The notes beneath the pieces were generated by a model. It searched no databases. It was not told where the DNA came from and saw only the letters and a list, made by a program, of their open reading frames with translations. 64,000 bases of DNA from Phytopseudomonas daroniae (GTDB taxonomy: Bacteria; Pseudomonadota; Gammaproteobacteria; Pseudomonadales; Pseudomonadaceae): positions 297,439 through 361,438 of the forward strand of contig NZ_QJUI01000002.1 in NCBI RefSeq assembly GCF_004327285.1, written 5' to 3'. Each line of letters begins with the position of its first letter. The stretch's first letter is position 1. Positions 1-9,453 of the stretch are shown here, one piece after another. Both the position numbers and the translations under genes were made by a program.

Positions 1-263
1 GCCGCTCGGCAGGCAATAACGCCGCGGCCGATCTGCTCGGTATCGACCCCATCGCCTACAGCCAGCCCAAGTACGTCACCTGCCTGGATCTCGGCGAATG
101 GGGCGCGCTGTTCACTGAAGGCTGGGAGCGCAAGGTGGTGCTGACCGGTGCCGAGGGCAAACAGCTCAAGACCCAGATCAACACGCAATGGATCTACCCA
201 CCGGCAGCCGTCCGCGAAACCGCACTGGCCGCGGCCGACCCGTTGATCCCGGTGGTGGCCTGA
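1..263 (+). CDS. NAD(P)/FAD-dependent oxidoreductase, NADH dehydrogenase-like (C-terminal part)
   Basis: The window opens inside this gene; the frame starting at base 3 runs to the TGA at 261-263. About 86 C-terminal residues are visible. They include the stretch YVTCLDLGEWGALFTEGW followed by KTQINTQWIYPP, which resembles the end of type II NADH dehydrogenase-like pyridine nucleotide-disulphide oxidoreductases, where the C-terminus contacts the membrane or the FAD domain. The nucleotide-binding domains lie outside the window, so the substrate cannot be judged. The family call rests on recognition of the C-terminal pattern only. Confidence 0.6.
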   Translation, partial: RSAGNNAAADLLGIDPIAYSQPKYVTCLDLGEWGALFTEGWERKVVLTGAEGKQLKTQINTQWIYPPAAVRETALAAADPLIPVVA

Positions 264-433
264 GCCCTGTCACGCCCATGGCGACGAGCGCCAACGGGTG
301 ACATCGGTGAACTTCCGCTGGTGAGATAAACCACCTCGGCCGTCATCCGAACAGGATGCACGGCCGACGATTTTCTTCAATACAGCCACCACCGCGCATC
401 GACAGACTGCCGGGCATCTTTTCTCGAGAAGCG

Positions 434-1069
434 ATGCCCGTCATGCAGCAGTTCCTGATCATTGCCGCCGCCCACTTCCTGGCGCTGCTTTCCCCCGGCC
501 CGGATTTCTTTCTGATCGCCCGCACCTCGCTGTCCGTTGGCTGGCGAGTCGCCAGCGGCGCCTGCCTGGGTATCGCGTTGGCCAATGGCCTGTTCATCGT
601 CGCGGCGTTTACCGGCGTGTCGATCCTGCAGCCGGGCAGCGTGCCCTTCATCGCCCTGCAACTGATCGGCTGCCTGTATCTGCTCTACCTCGGCGCATTG
701 TTCATCCGCCACGCCGGCAGCAGCGTGCTGCAGGCCTCGGGCGGGGTCGTGCCAGCCAGGCAACTCACCTGGCTACAGGCCACCGGCATGGGTTTTCTGT
801 CCGGCATCCTCAACCCCAAGAACGCGCTGTTCTACGTCAGCCTGGCGAGCATGCTCGGCAGCTCGCACAGCAGTGCCGGCTGGAAGCTGTTCTACGGGCT
901 ATGGATGTTTGCCGTGGTGCTCGGTTGGGATCTGCTGGTGGCGCTGGCAATCGGTAACGGGCGCCTGCTGAGCCGTTTCCAGCGCGCACTGCCTGCTCTG
1001 GAGCGGCTCTCGGGGTTGTTCCTGATCGCCTTGGCGCTGGGAATGCTCAGCGTGTTGCTACTGGGCTGA
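434..1069 (+). CDS. LysE/RhtB family amino acid exporter
   Basis: About 211 residues, typical for the LysE/RhtB superfamily of small inner-membrane exporters of amino acids or related metabolites. The N-terminus FLIIAAAHFLALLSPGPDFF carries the hallmark SPGPDF motif just after the first membrane segment. Hydrophobic segments follow throughout, with the family-type GILNPKNALFY motif near residue 115-125. The frame stays open upstream to 356, but those residues are not family-like, so I start at the ATG at 434; the ATG at 443 is equally possible. Substrate unknown. It stands alone, transcribed towards the convergent dsdA gene. Confidence 0.85.
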   Translation: MPVMQQFLIIAAAHFLALLSPGPDFFLIARTSLSVGWRVASGACLGIALANGLFIVAAFTGVSILQPGSVPFIALQLIGCLYLLYLGALFIRHAGSSVLQASGGVVPARQLTWLQATGMGFLSGILNPKNALFYVSLASMLGSSHSSAGWKLFYGLWMFAVVLGWDLLVALAIGNGRLLSRFQRALPALERLSGLFLIALALGMLSVLLLG

Positions 1070-1154
1070 TGGGTGATGCTCCAAGGCAGGCAGGGCAGTC
1101 AGCAACGGAACCAGCAAGATCGACTGCCGCAATTGGCTCTATGTATCACCCGCC

Positions 1155-2519
1155 TCATAAAAGCGACCGGCCTTTCCGGTAATAGTTATCCATCTCCTCG
1201 GCAGGCACCATGCTGCCGCCGGTGGCCCAGATGACGTGGGTTGCATCGCGTAGCAGACGGGTATCTGCGAGAGCTGGGCTCAGCTCGGATTGTGCGCGGT
1301 GCAGGTGGGAAAAGCCGGGGGCACCGGCAACTGCGGAAGGCTCCAGGGCCAAGCCTTCGCTATCGCGAATAAGCGCAACCATAGCGTACAAGTGCTCATC
1401 CGTGACGGTGTAGATACCGTCAAGGAGTGGCTCCATCATACGCCCGACGAAGGCAGAGGAGCGTCCCACGGCCAGGCCGTCGGCGCATGTCAGGTTATCC
1501 AGCCCAATGTCCTGCACGCTGATCACGTTGTGCAGACCACTGTGCATACCTAGCAGCATGCAGGGCGAGTGTGTGGGCTCGGCAAAGAAGCACTGCACCG
1601 CGTCGCCGAACACATGCTTCAAGCCGAACGCAATACCACCAGGCCCACCACCGACACCACATGGCAGGTAGACGACGAGGGGGTGCTGCGCATCGACCTT
1701 GATCCGCAGGTCTTGCAATTGTGTCTTCAAGCGCAGAGCCGCCACTGCATACCCCAGAAACAGCGCCGTCGAGTCCTCATCGTCGATGAAGTGGCAGCGC
1801 GGCATGCTGCTAGCCTCCTCGCGGCCCTGGGTTACAGCGACGCTATAATCGGACTGGTGCTCGACCACCGTCACGCCCAGGTCTCGCAGCAGCGCTTTCT
1901 TCCATTGCCTGGCGTCGGCTGACATGTGCACCGTCACATCGAAGCCCAGCTTGGCGCTGATAATACCGATGCTCAGCCCCAGGTTGCCGGTAGAGCCGAC
2001 CATGATTGAATGGTGCGAGAACAACTCGCGAAACGGCGGCGTTGCAAAGCAAGCGTAGCTCTCCTGCCCCTGCAGCAAGCCCTGCTCCAGTGCCAGCTGT
2101 TCGGCATGCAGCAGCACTTCATAAAAGCCTCCACGTGCCTTGATCGAGCCCGATATAGGCAGCTCGCTGTCACACTTGATAAGCAGGTGTTCCGGCTTGG
2201 CAGCCTTCAGCCAGGAAGAAAGCTGCACAGCGGCTCGATCGGCCCGCACCAACGGGGATTCGATAATGCCGCCCTGCTCTGCCGTTTCTGGAAAGGCCAC
2301 TGCGAAGAAGGCGGCGAAGCGTTCCAGGCGAGCCACAGCATCTTCAATATCGGCATAACTCAGTGGCAGTTGATTACGCACATCGGCGAACGGCTTGCGC
2401 TTGGGGTTCAGCCAAAGCGTCTCGCTGCCCGTTTGCAAGCAGCCTATCAGCGCGTCCTTAGAGATTTTAGCGGCTGCGAGCCAAGTCGCCAGCTGAGCCT
2501 GTGTCTTAGTATCGTCCAT
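1155..2519 (-). CDS. dsdA: D-serine dehydratase (D-serine ammonia-lyase)
   Basis: PLP enzyme that converts D-serine to pyruvate and ammonia; 454 residues, close to the usual ~440. Visible signatures are the PLP-lysine motif SGSIKARGG (Lys about 127), the substrate loop GSTGNLGLSIG (about 175-185) and the glycine-rich phosphate-binding loop CGVGGGPGG (about 287-295). It is the last gene of a minus-strand series with an amidase and a dipeptide-type ABC importer, rather than beside dsdX/dsdC as in enterobacteria. This suggests that D-serine is released from an imported amide or peptide. Function by family is firm; the pathway role is inference. Confidence 0.93.
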   Translation of the reverse strand: MDDTKTQAQLATWLAAAKISKDALIGCLQTGSETLWLNPKRKPFADVRNQLPLSYADIEDAVARLERFAAFFAVAFPETAEQGGIIESPLVRADRAAVQLSSWLKAAKPEHLLIKCDSELPISGSIKARGGFYEVLLHAEQLALEQGLLQGQESYACFATPPFRELFSHHSIMVGSTGNLGLSIGIISAKLGFDVTVHMSADARQWKKALLRDLGVTVVEHQSDYSVAVTQGREEASSMPRCHFIDDEDSTALFLGYAVAALRLKTQLQDLRIKVDAQHPLVVYLPCGVGGGPGGIAFGLKHVFGDAVQCFFAEPTHSPCMLLGMHSGLHNVISVQDIGLDNLTCADGLAVGRSSAFVGRMMEPLLDGIYTVTDEHLYAMVALIRDSEGLALEPSAVAGAPGFSHLHRAQSELSPALADTRLLRDATHVIWATGGSMVPAEEMDNYYRKGRSLL

Positions 2520-2582
2520 AGCAGCACCCCTAACCTTATCGATGAAAGCCGACCACTTGTAGCCGGCCGTCGTTGATACCTC

Positions 2583-4073
2583 TCAGGCGAAGCCGAGAAA
2601 GCCTTCAACCTCGCTCAGCGGTCTGGAGCGCGTCAGATAGTCAAGATTGACCTGTGGTCGACTCAGTTCGCTATCGCCGGCAAACAGCGCCTCAAGCTCA
2701 CTGGCAAATGCCAGGGTCTGCAGGTCGCTGCCGCGGCGCCCGATGATCTGCAGACCAAACGGCAGACCGTTGCCATCACGCCCGGCGGGCAAGGTCACTG
2801 AAGGGTGCCCGGCAAGCGTCGAGGCATAGGCCATCGACAGCCAATGGTAATAACTTTGCGTCGGCTTCCCGTCTATCTCGGTCGGGTACAGCTCATGCCA
2901 GTCACGCGGGCTGATGGTGGTGGTCGGTGAGAGGATGAAATCATGGTCTTCAAAGAAGCGCTGCCAGCTTCTGTAGAGACGAGTCTGGTTGGTGAATGCG
3001 CGCACTACGTCAAGGGCCGAATAGCTCTCGCCTTCGCGGATATTGTCGATGATGTTTGGCCCCATCTTATCCGGGTAGCGATGCAAGAGGTCACGGTGAT
3101 GGCCAGAAAAGCCCAGGGCGCGGATAACGGCGAAGGTGTCGTCCGCGTCCGCGCAATCGGGGTGAACCTGTTCGAGCTGGCCAAACACGTGACCAAATCG
3201 CTGCAGCTTGTCGTGAAAGCTACCCATGATGAGTCGCTCTGTCATCGCGAACCCGAAGTCATCGGTAAAGGCAACCCGCGCATTACACAGGTCGAAATGC
3301 GGCAGGTGGCGATACGGCTCCGCTTGGTGCGCGCCCTGCCCGTCTATTACCGGAACCCAGGGATCTCGACGATCCGGGCGGATCATCGCCGACAGCATCA
3401 ATGCCACGTCACCGACGGTACGTGCCATCGGCCCATTGATGGACATGGGTAGCAAACCCTGCGGACGGCTGTGCCCCGGCACCAGACCCGGTGTACTACG
3501 AAAGCCCACTACGCCGTTGAAGGCAGCCGGGTTGCGCAGGCTGCCGCCAGTATCCGAACCAGTGGCCAACGGGGCCATCCCACAGGCCAGTGCCACGGCC
3601 GAGCCTCCGGAAGAACCGGCTGCCGAACGGGTCAGGTCGAAGGGATTGGCCGTCACGCCATACACGGCATTACGCGTGTTGCCACCCGCGCTCCACTCCG
3701 GGTTGTTGGCCTTACCCATCACCACGGCGCCCTCGCCACGTAACTGAGCGACCATCGGGTCATCGGAAGCGGCGATGTTGTCGGCGTAGATCTCACTGCC
3801 GAAGGTGGTCGGCAAACCCGTGACGTCGACCATGTCCTTCACACACACCGGCAGGCCATGCAGAGCCCCCAATCGCTCGCCGCGATCAATAGCGCGTTGC
3901 GCCGCGTGGGCTTCGCTGCGCATGACATCGAAGTTCTGGGCGACCAACGCATTGACCGCTGGGTTGACCGCCTCGGCGCGGGCGATACAGCTTTCTGCCA
4001 GCTCCACCGCAGACAGTTTTTTACATGCCATCAGGCGGCGCGCCTCTACGGCGCTCAGATCACAAGGGTTCAT
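2583..4073 (-). CDS. Amidase (amidase signature family)
   Basis: A 496-residue amidase-signature hydrolase, predicted cytoplasmic since no signal peptide is seen. The Ser-cisSer-Lys triad is visible: Lys in LPVCVKDMVDVTG (about residue 79), the SAAGSSGGS segment (cis-serine about 154-155) and the nucleophile in GSDTGGSLRNP (about 178). Family members cut amide bonds in substrates as varied as amino acid amides, Glu-tRNA and peptide amides, so the sequence does not fix the substrate. It lies 63 bp upstream of dsdA and downstream of the ABC importer genes, all on one strand. The context fits cleavage of an imported D-serine amide or peptide. Confidence 0.9.
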   Translation of the reverse strand: MNPCDLSAVEARRLMACKKLSAVELAESCIARAEAVNPAVNALVAQNFDVMRSEAHAAQRAIDRGERLGALHGLPVCVKDMVDVTGLPTTFGSEIYADNIAASDDPMVAQLRGEGAVVMGKANNPEWSAGGNTRNAVYGVTANPFDLTRSAAGSSGGSAVALACGMAPLATGSDTGGSLRNPAAFNGVVGFRSTPGLVPGHSRPQGLLPMSINGPMARTVGDVALMLSAMIRPDRRDPWVPVIDGQGAHQAEPYRHLPHFDLCNARVAFTDDFGFAMTERLIMGSFHDKLQRFGHVFGQLEQVHPDCADADDTFAVIRALGFSGHHRDLLHRYPDKMGPNIIDNIREGESYSALDVVRAFTNQTRLYRSWQRFFEDHDFILSPTTTISPRDWHELYPTEIDGKPTQSYYHWLSMAYASTLAGHPSVTLPAGRDGNGLPFGLQIIGRRGSDLQTLAFASELEALFAGDSELSRPQVNLDYLTRSRPLSEVEGFLGFA

Positions 4074-4126
4074 GTATATTTCTCAAAGCAGGTTCTTGGA
4101 CGGGTCGGTGACGATGCGCAGCGTCA

Positions 4127-5773
4127 TCAATGAGCCGGGGAGAAAGCGGCAAAATTCCAGGAGCGCCCGGGTGCTACCTGGATCAGTTGCCGGGTGTAAT
4201 CGGCTTGCGGATTGCCAAGCACCTGTTCAGCCGGGCCGTACTCGACCACCTGACCACGTTGCATCACCAACACGTCGTCGCAGATCTGCGCAGCCACACG
4301 CAGATCATGGGTGATGAACAGTACGGCGATGCCCAGACGCTGCTGGATGTCATCGAGCAGCGCCAGCACCTGGGCCTGAACCGACACATCCAGCGCCGAT
4401 ACCGCTTCGTCAGCGACGATCACCTTTGGCTCCATCGCCAGGGCACGAGCGATGGCGATACGCTGCCGTTGCCCGCCGGAAAACTGATGTGGAAAGCGCT
4501 TGATCGAATCGGCGGGCAGCCCCACCAGGCTCAGCAGGTTCTCCGCATTAGCCAACGCCACTTCACGGGTGGTGCCGTAATTCATCGGCCCCTCGATAAG
4601 GCTCTGGCCCACAGTGCGACGAGGATTGAGCGAGCGGTACGGATCCTGAAAGATCATCTGGATACGTTGCCTATGCGGCCTGAGGCCGGAGGACGAAAGC
4701 TCGGATATCTGCTGCCCGGCAATCCGCACACCACCGCCTGTTGGATCAATCAGGCGCATGACGCAACGCGCCACGGTTGACTTGCCGGAGCCGGATTCAC
4801 CGACGATGCCGAGGGTACGCCCCTCGCGCAGTTGAAAACTGACATTGTCCACAGCCCGCGTACCGGCACTGCGCGTTTTACACCAGGGAAAAAAGCGGCG
4901 CGGTGCTGCGTAGATCTTCTGCAATTCCGCCACGTCGAGCACCACCGCTTGCGCCTTCTCGGCCCGTGACGGACGCGGGGTAAGGCTGGGTACAGCGGCC
5001 AGCAGATCACGCGTGTAGGCCTCCTGCGGAGCGCTCAATACCTCACGCACGGTGCCCTGTTCGACGATGACACCGTGGTGCATGACGCAGACCCGATCGG
5101 CGATATCGGCAACCACACCCATATCATGGGTAATGAACAACACCGCCGTACCGTGCTTGTGCTGCAACTCACGAATCAGTTTGAGAATCTGGTGCTGAGT
5201 GGTGACGTCGAGTGCCGTGGTGGGCTCGTCCGCGATCAACAACCTCGGCTGCAGCAGCAGCGCCATGGCGATCATGATGCGCTGCCGCTGGCCACCCGAT
5301 AGCTGATGAGGATAGCTCGCGTAGATGCGCTGGATATCAGGCAGGTGAACCTGCTCCAACGCCTCGAGCACCCGTTCGCGTCGCCGTGATGCCGCATCCT
5401 GGGTATGGCGAGCGAGCACTTCCTCCAGTTGCCGGCCAACGCTAAGCACCGGATTCAAGGCCGTCATCGGCTCCTGAAAGATCATCGCCATACGGCTGCC
5501 GCGCAGCTCGCTGATGCGCTTGGGGCTGGCCTGCAACAGGTCTTCGCCATCGAGCAGGATACGGCCAGCGACCGCCTTGAGCGCTCCGCCAGGCAACAGC
5601 CCCATGGTGGTCAATGAAGACACCGACTTGCCTGAGCCGCTCTCGCCGACCAGGCACAGGGTTTCCCCGGCGTGAATGTCGAACGAAATGCCCTTGAGGA
5701 TCTGCTTGGGCGCCTGGCTCTCGGTTTCCACCACCAGCGCGTCCACTTTCAATACCGGATTGTCAGTGCTCAT
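4127..5773 (-). CDS. Dipeptide/oligopeptide ABC transporter, fused double ATP-binding protein
   Basis: A 548-residue fusion of two ABC ATPase domains, equivalent to DppD plus DppF in one chain (GsiA-like layout). Domain 1 has Walker A GESGSGKS near 43-50, signature LSGGQRQR and Walker B LLIADEP. Domain 2 repeats these with GESGSGKS near 325, FSGGQRQR and VIVADE. C-terminal oligopeptide-family extensions follow each domain. It ends 53 bp before the amidase gene and starts 3 bp after the permease gene, so the three are likely co-transcribed. It should energise the importer formed by the two upstream permeases. Confidence 0.92.
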   Translation of the reverse strand: MSTDNPVLKVDALVVETESQAPKQILKGISFDIHAGETLCLVGESGSGKSVSSLTTMGLLPGGALKAVAGRILLDGEDLLQASPKRISELRGSRMAMIFQEPMTALNPVLSVGRQLEEVLARHTQDAASRRRERVLEALEQVHLPDIQRIYASYPHQLSGGQRQRIMIAMALLLQPRLLIADEPTTALDVTTQHQILKLIRELQHKHGTAVLFITHDMGVVADIADRVCVMHHGVIVEQGTVREVLSAPQEAYTRDLLAAVPSLTPRPSRAEKAQAVVLDVAELQKIYAAPRRFFPWCKTRSAGTRAVDNVSFQLREGRTLGIVGESGSGKSTVARCVMRLIDPTGGGVRIAGQQISELSSSGLRPHRQRIQMIFQDPYRSLNPRRTVGQSLIEGPMNYGTTREVALANAENLLSLVGLPADSIKRFPHQFSGGQRQRIAIARALAMEPKVIVADEAVSALDVSVQAQVLALLDDIQQRLGIAVLFITHDLRVAAQICDDVLVMQRGQVVEYGPAEQVLGNPQADYTRQLIQVAPGRSWNFAAFSPAH

Positions 5774-5776
5774 GGC

Positions 5777-6667
5777 TCAGCCCTCCCTGCGCTTCATTTT
5801 TGGATCCAGCGCGTCACGCGCCGCATCACCCAGCAGATTGATCGAGAGAATGCACAGCGACAGCAATATGCCCGCCCAGAAGATCAGCGATGGCTTGAGC
5901 TGAAAGTAGACGCGCCCCTCCGATATGATGTTGCCCCACGTCGGCGTCTCTGAACTGATCCCGACACCCAGGAACGACAGTGTCGCCTCGGTCAGAATCG
6001 CCGCCGCGCAGATATAGGTGCACTGCACGATCAGCGGAGCCAGCGTGTTGGGCATCAGGTGTCGCCAGATGATGGTCAGCGTGGGTGTGCCCATCAACAC
6101 CGCGGCCTCGACATAAGCCTCCTCGCGCGATGAAAGCACCTGGGAGCGAATCAGCCGCACGATCTGCGGTACCTCCGGAATCGTGATGGCGATCATCAGC
6201 GTCCACAGGTTGGCCGAGGTCAGCGACACGATGGCAATTGCCGCGAGGATGCCGGGAATCGCCATCAACCCATCCATGAAGCGCATCAGAATGGCGTCGA
6301 TGCTGCGGAAATAACCAGCCAGCAGGCCCAGCGGCATACCGATCAGCAACGTCAGGAAGGCGACGCCAATACCTACCATCAGCGAAATCCGAGCGCCGTA
6401 GACGACGCGTGAGAACAGATCCCGGCCATAGGCATCAGTGCCCAGCCAGTGCTCTGCGCTCATGGGCTTCAAGCGGTCGCCAGGAGACAGCTCGGTGGGG
6501 TCGAAGGGGGCAATCAGCGGCGCGAAAACCGCCATCAGCACCACGATGATCAGGAAGAGCGTTGCAAGCAGCGTTGCGCCTTTCGGCCGCCCCCGCAACA
6601 GCCCCGAGAGCAACCGCTGGAAGCCACGAGCCACCGGCAGGGAATGAGGATGAGTCCGTGCTTGCAT
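5777..6667 (-). CDS. Dipeptide/oligopeptide ABC transporter permease (DppC type)
   Basis: A 296-residue membrane protein of the binding-protein-dependent permease family. The N-terminal segment TLLATLFLIIVVLMAVFAPL is the usual first helix of DppC/OppC proteins. It is followed by HWLGTDAYGRDLFSRVVYGA, the conserved DppC-family GTDxxGRD motif, and later by the EAA loop region EAYVEAAVLMGTP. Its start codon overlaps the end of the DppB-type gene by one base, and the fused ATPase follows 3 bp downstream. Together they form the inner-membrane channel of a peptide-type importer. Confidence 0.92.
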   Translation of the reverse strand: MQARTHPHSLPVARGFQRLLSGLLRGRPKGATLLATLFLIIVVLMAVFAPLIAPFDPTELSPGDRLKPMSAEHWLGTDAYGRDLFSRVVYGARISLMVGIGVAFLTLLIGMPLGLLAGYFRSIDAILMRFMDGLMAIPGILAAIAIVSLTSANLWTLMIAITIPEVPQIVRLIRSQVLSSREEAYVEAAVLMGTPTLTIIWRHLMPNTLAPLIVQCTYICAAAILTEATLSFLGVGISSETPTWGNIISEGRVYFQLKPSLIFWAGILLSLCILSINLLGDAARDALDPKMKRREG

Positions 6668-7608
6668 CAGTAACGGATCCTTGGGTCGGTGATTGCGTAG
6701 GAGAGGTCGATCAATAGATTGATCACCACGTATAGGCCGGCGGTGAGCAGGATCAACGTCTGGATCACCGGGTAATCACGCGCCAGTACCGCATCGACGA
6801 TGAGCCGACCAAGACCGGGAATGTTGAACACGCTCTCGGTCACCACCACGCCCGACACCATTAGCGTGAAACCCGCACCGATCACCGTGAGGATGGGCAC
6901 ACCGGCATTGCGCAGTGCATGGCGAAAGAGCACCACACGCTGGCTGAGCCCCTTGGCGCGGGCGGTGCGAATGTAATCCTCCTGCAACACCTCGAGCATG
7001 CTGGCGCGGGTCATGCGAGCGATCAGGGCGATGTACACCGAGGACAGCGTCAGCGCGGGAAGCACCAAGCGCCTCAGGTACTCGGCAACGCCCTGATCCA
7101 TGCTGCGAAAACCCTGCACCGGCAACCAGCGCAACTCGATGGCGAACACTTGGATCAACAGGTAGCCGATCACGAATACCGGAACCGAAAAGCCGATAAC
7201 CGAGGTGGACATCACCACATTGTCGATCCAGCTACCCTGCCGCCAGGCCGCGACCACGCCTAGCGGCACAGCAACCAGTACGGTGATCAGGATGGCAGCC
7301 AGTGCCAGGCTGATGGTTGGCTCCAGGCGCTGGGTGATCATGCTGGACACCGGTATTTGGGAGATCAGCGACGTGCCGAAGTCACCTTGCAGCAGGTTGC
7401 CGATCCAGATCAGGAACTGGCTATGAATCGGCTGATCGAGCCCCAGTGCACGGCGAATATTAGCGACCTGCTCAGGGTTGGCCATGTCGCCAGCGATGAT
7501 GGTGGCCGGATCGCCGGGCGAGAGCCGCAACAGCAAAAAAACGGAAAGCGCGACAACCAACATGACCGGAATGGCCATCAGTAATCGGCGGATGAAGTAA
7601 CTCAGCAT
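6667..7608 (-). CDS. Dipeptide/oligopeptide ABC transporter permease (DppB type)
   Basis: A 313-residue inner-membrane permease. It begins MLSYFIRRLLMAIPVMLVV, the standard DppB/OppB start, then RLSPGDPA, and shows a cytoplasmic EAA-like loop (EVLQEDYIRTARAKGLSQ, about 205-222) that contacts the ATPase. Six hydrophobic segments are apparent. It lies 65 bp downstream of the substrate-binding protein gene and overlaps the DppC-type gene by one base. Confidence 0.93.
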   Translation of the reverse strand: MLSYFIRRLLMAIPVMLVVALSVFLLLRLSPGDPATIIAGDMANPEQVANIRRALGLDQPIHSQFLIWIGNLLQGDFGTSLISQIPVSSMITQRLEPTISLALAAILITVLVAVPLGVVAAWRQGSWIDNVVMSTSVIGFSVPVFVIGYLLIQVFAIELRWLPVQGFRSMDQGVAEYLRRLVLPALTLSSVYIALIARMTRASMLEVLQEDYIRTARAKGLSQRVVLFRHALRNAGVPILTVIGAGFTLMVSGVVVTESVFNIPGLGRLIVDAVLARDYPVIQTLILLTAGLYVVINLLIDLSYAITDPRIRY

Positions 7609-7673
7609 GGAAGGCTCCCAGAAAGACGTGGTGTTGGCTCAAGCGCCGCGCCACCTGGGCGGGCGGCGCAGCC

Positions 7674-9278
7674 TCACTTGGCTTTGCGCATGCCCCAGAA
7701 TGCAGTGACCGGACCGGTCACGATGTCGCTCAGCTCCTCGCGCCAGGTCGTCACGCTCTGGAACTGCCCAAGCGGTATAACGATCACCTCATCCATCGCT
7801 CGCTGCTGCACCGCGGTCGCCAGCTCCATGCGCTTTGCAGGCGTGGTAGCCACGGAGAAGTCAGTGCGCAGCTGCTCAAGTGTCGGGTCGGTCGGCCAGC
7901 CAAACCAGCTGCCCCCGGTACCGGTCGCAATCAATGTTGGATTGATGGTCGGGCTCCACATGCTGTCCACGGTGAAGTTGGTGAACATCATGTTCCAGCC
8001 GCCTTCGGACGGTGGGTTCTGGCTCGCACGCTGGCTGACCAGGGTTTGCCAGTCCATCTGTCGTAACTCGACGTTGAAGCCCGCCTTGCGCAGCGCCTGG
8101 GCCACCACCACTGGCTGCGGCGCCAGGGTCGCAACATCGGAAGGTTGCAGGATGACCACCGGGGTCTGCTGGTAACCGGCCTCCTTCAACAAACGGCGTG
8201 CCTCGTCCAGATTGCCGTCGGCGGTCAGCGACTGTGCGCCGGCCTCGGTCGACTGGGGAATGTTGCAGCCGTACACCGACCCGCATGTCTGATAATAACG
8301 CGGGTCGCCCACCAGCGCGGCCATGACGTCTTTCTGGCCGATGGCTTGCAGCGCCGCGCGACGGATACGCACGTCGTCGAATGGCGGCTGCAGGAAGTTC
8401 ATACGCGCCACGGTCAGCATGCCCAGGGGGTCGAGTACTTCGTTCTTGATCTCCGGGCTGCCTTCCACGAGCGGCAACAGGTCGTAGGGAGTGCGCTCGA
8501 TATAATCGATATCGCCGCTGTTGATGGCATTGATCGTGGTCTGCATGTCGGGCATGTGGATCCACTCGACGCGATCCACGTACACCTCTTTGCTGCCGGC
8601 AGTACCGGCAGGCGCCTCGCTACGGGGCTTGTAGTCGGCGAACTTGGTGAATACCGCCTTGACCCCAGGCTGGTATTGCTCGTCGACGAACACGAAGGGG
8701 CCGGAACCGATGTGGTTCGCCAGCGGCTGGCCCGGTTCGGCAGACGCGACCTTCTCCGGCATGATGAAAGCCGCCACGGCTGACGGTTTGGAGATCAGGT
8801 CGATGGTGTCGCCGAAAGGCGCAGACAGCTTCAGCTCGAACTGCTGGTCGTCCACTGGCTCCAGGCTTGCGACGTGCTCCATCAGCAACTGACCGCCAGC
8901 ATCGAAAACTCCCCAGCGCTTGAGCGAGGCCACCGCATCCTTGGATGCCACCGGCGTTCCGTCGTGCCACAACAAGCCGTCACGCAGGCGGAAACTGTAG
9001 GTCAGGCCATCTTCGGAGACGTTCCAGTCGGCCATTTGCGGTTTTGGCTCGTTGTTCTCGTCCAGACCGATCAAGGTGTCGTACACCATGTAGCCGTAGT
9101 TGCGGGTGATGGTCGCGCTGCTGGCTACCGGATCCAGTGCGCGCAGCGCCGCATGCATCACCGCTCGGACAGTGGTCTCGGCATGGGCGTTGGCTACCGG
9201 CAGCGTACCTGCCATTGCGATTGTCGCCAGCAGGCTCATGGCCCGCAAACCGCGGCGAGTGGAGTTCAGCTTCTGCAT
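7674..9278 (-). CDS. Periplasmic substrate-binding protein of peptide-type ABC transporter (SBP family 5)
   Basis: A 534-residue family-5 solute-binding protein (DppA/OppA-like). The N-terminus has basic residues, a hydrophobic core and a plausible signal-peptidase site after NAHA (about residue 33). The family pattern ALDPVASSATITRNYGYMVY and a later YSFRLRDGLLWHDGTPV segment are characteristic of this fold. It is the first gene of the minus-strand series and should set transporter specificity; peptides, glutathione, nickel or opines are known ligands of the family. The neighbouring amidase and DsdA point to a D-serine-containing ligand, which is inference. Confidence 0.92.
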   Translation of the reverse strand: MQKLNSTRRGLRAMSLLATIAMAGTLPVANAHAETTVRAVMHAALRALDPVASSATITRNYGYMVYDTLIGLDENNEPKPQMADWNVSEDGLTYSFRLRDGLLWHDGTPVASKDAVASLKRWGVFDAGGQLLMEHVASLEPVDDQQFELKLSAPFGDTIDLISKPSAVAAFIMPEKVASAEPGQPLANHIGSGPFVFVDEQYQPGVKAVFTKFADYKPRSEAPAGTAGSKEVYVDRVEWIHMPDMQTTINAINSGDIDYIERTPYDLLPLVEGSPEIKNEVLDPLGMLTVARMNFLQPPFDDVRIRRAALQAIGQKDVMAALVGDPRYYQTCGSVYGCNIPQSTEAGAQSLTADGNLDEARRLLKEAGYQQTPVVILQPSDVATLAPQPVVVAQALRKAGFNVELRQMDWQTLVSQRASQNPPSEGGWNMMFTNFTVDSMWSPTINPTLIATGTGGSWFGWPTDPTLEQLRTDFSVATTPAKRMELATAVQQRAMDEVIVIPLGQFQSVTTWREELSDIVTGPVTAFWGMRKAK

Positions 9279-9413
9279 CGTCTCGTACCCTTCGCTGTGT
9301 CAGTTGTCTGTGAGGAGTCGAGATATTCACCTTGGCAAGCCGTGACCCCTAAGTCGAATTCGATACTATCGCTCGCGAAAAGCATGCCGTTAGATGTATT
9401 TTTCGAACGTCGT

Positions 9414-9430
9414 ATTGCCTTTTCGGCAAT
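9414..9430. promoter_or_regulatory. Inverted repeat, probable LysR-type operator
   Basis: The perfect dyad ATTGCC-N5-GGCAAT lies in the 175-bp gap between the divergent SBP gene and the LysR gene. Its inner part fits the T-N11-A rule of LysR-type binding sites. It ends 23 bp before the LysR start, so it is well placed for autoregulation and control of the divergent transport operon. Confidence 0.6.
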
Positions 9431-9453
9431 AGCACAACGGTGGAGTACCCGGC

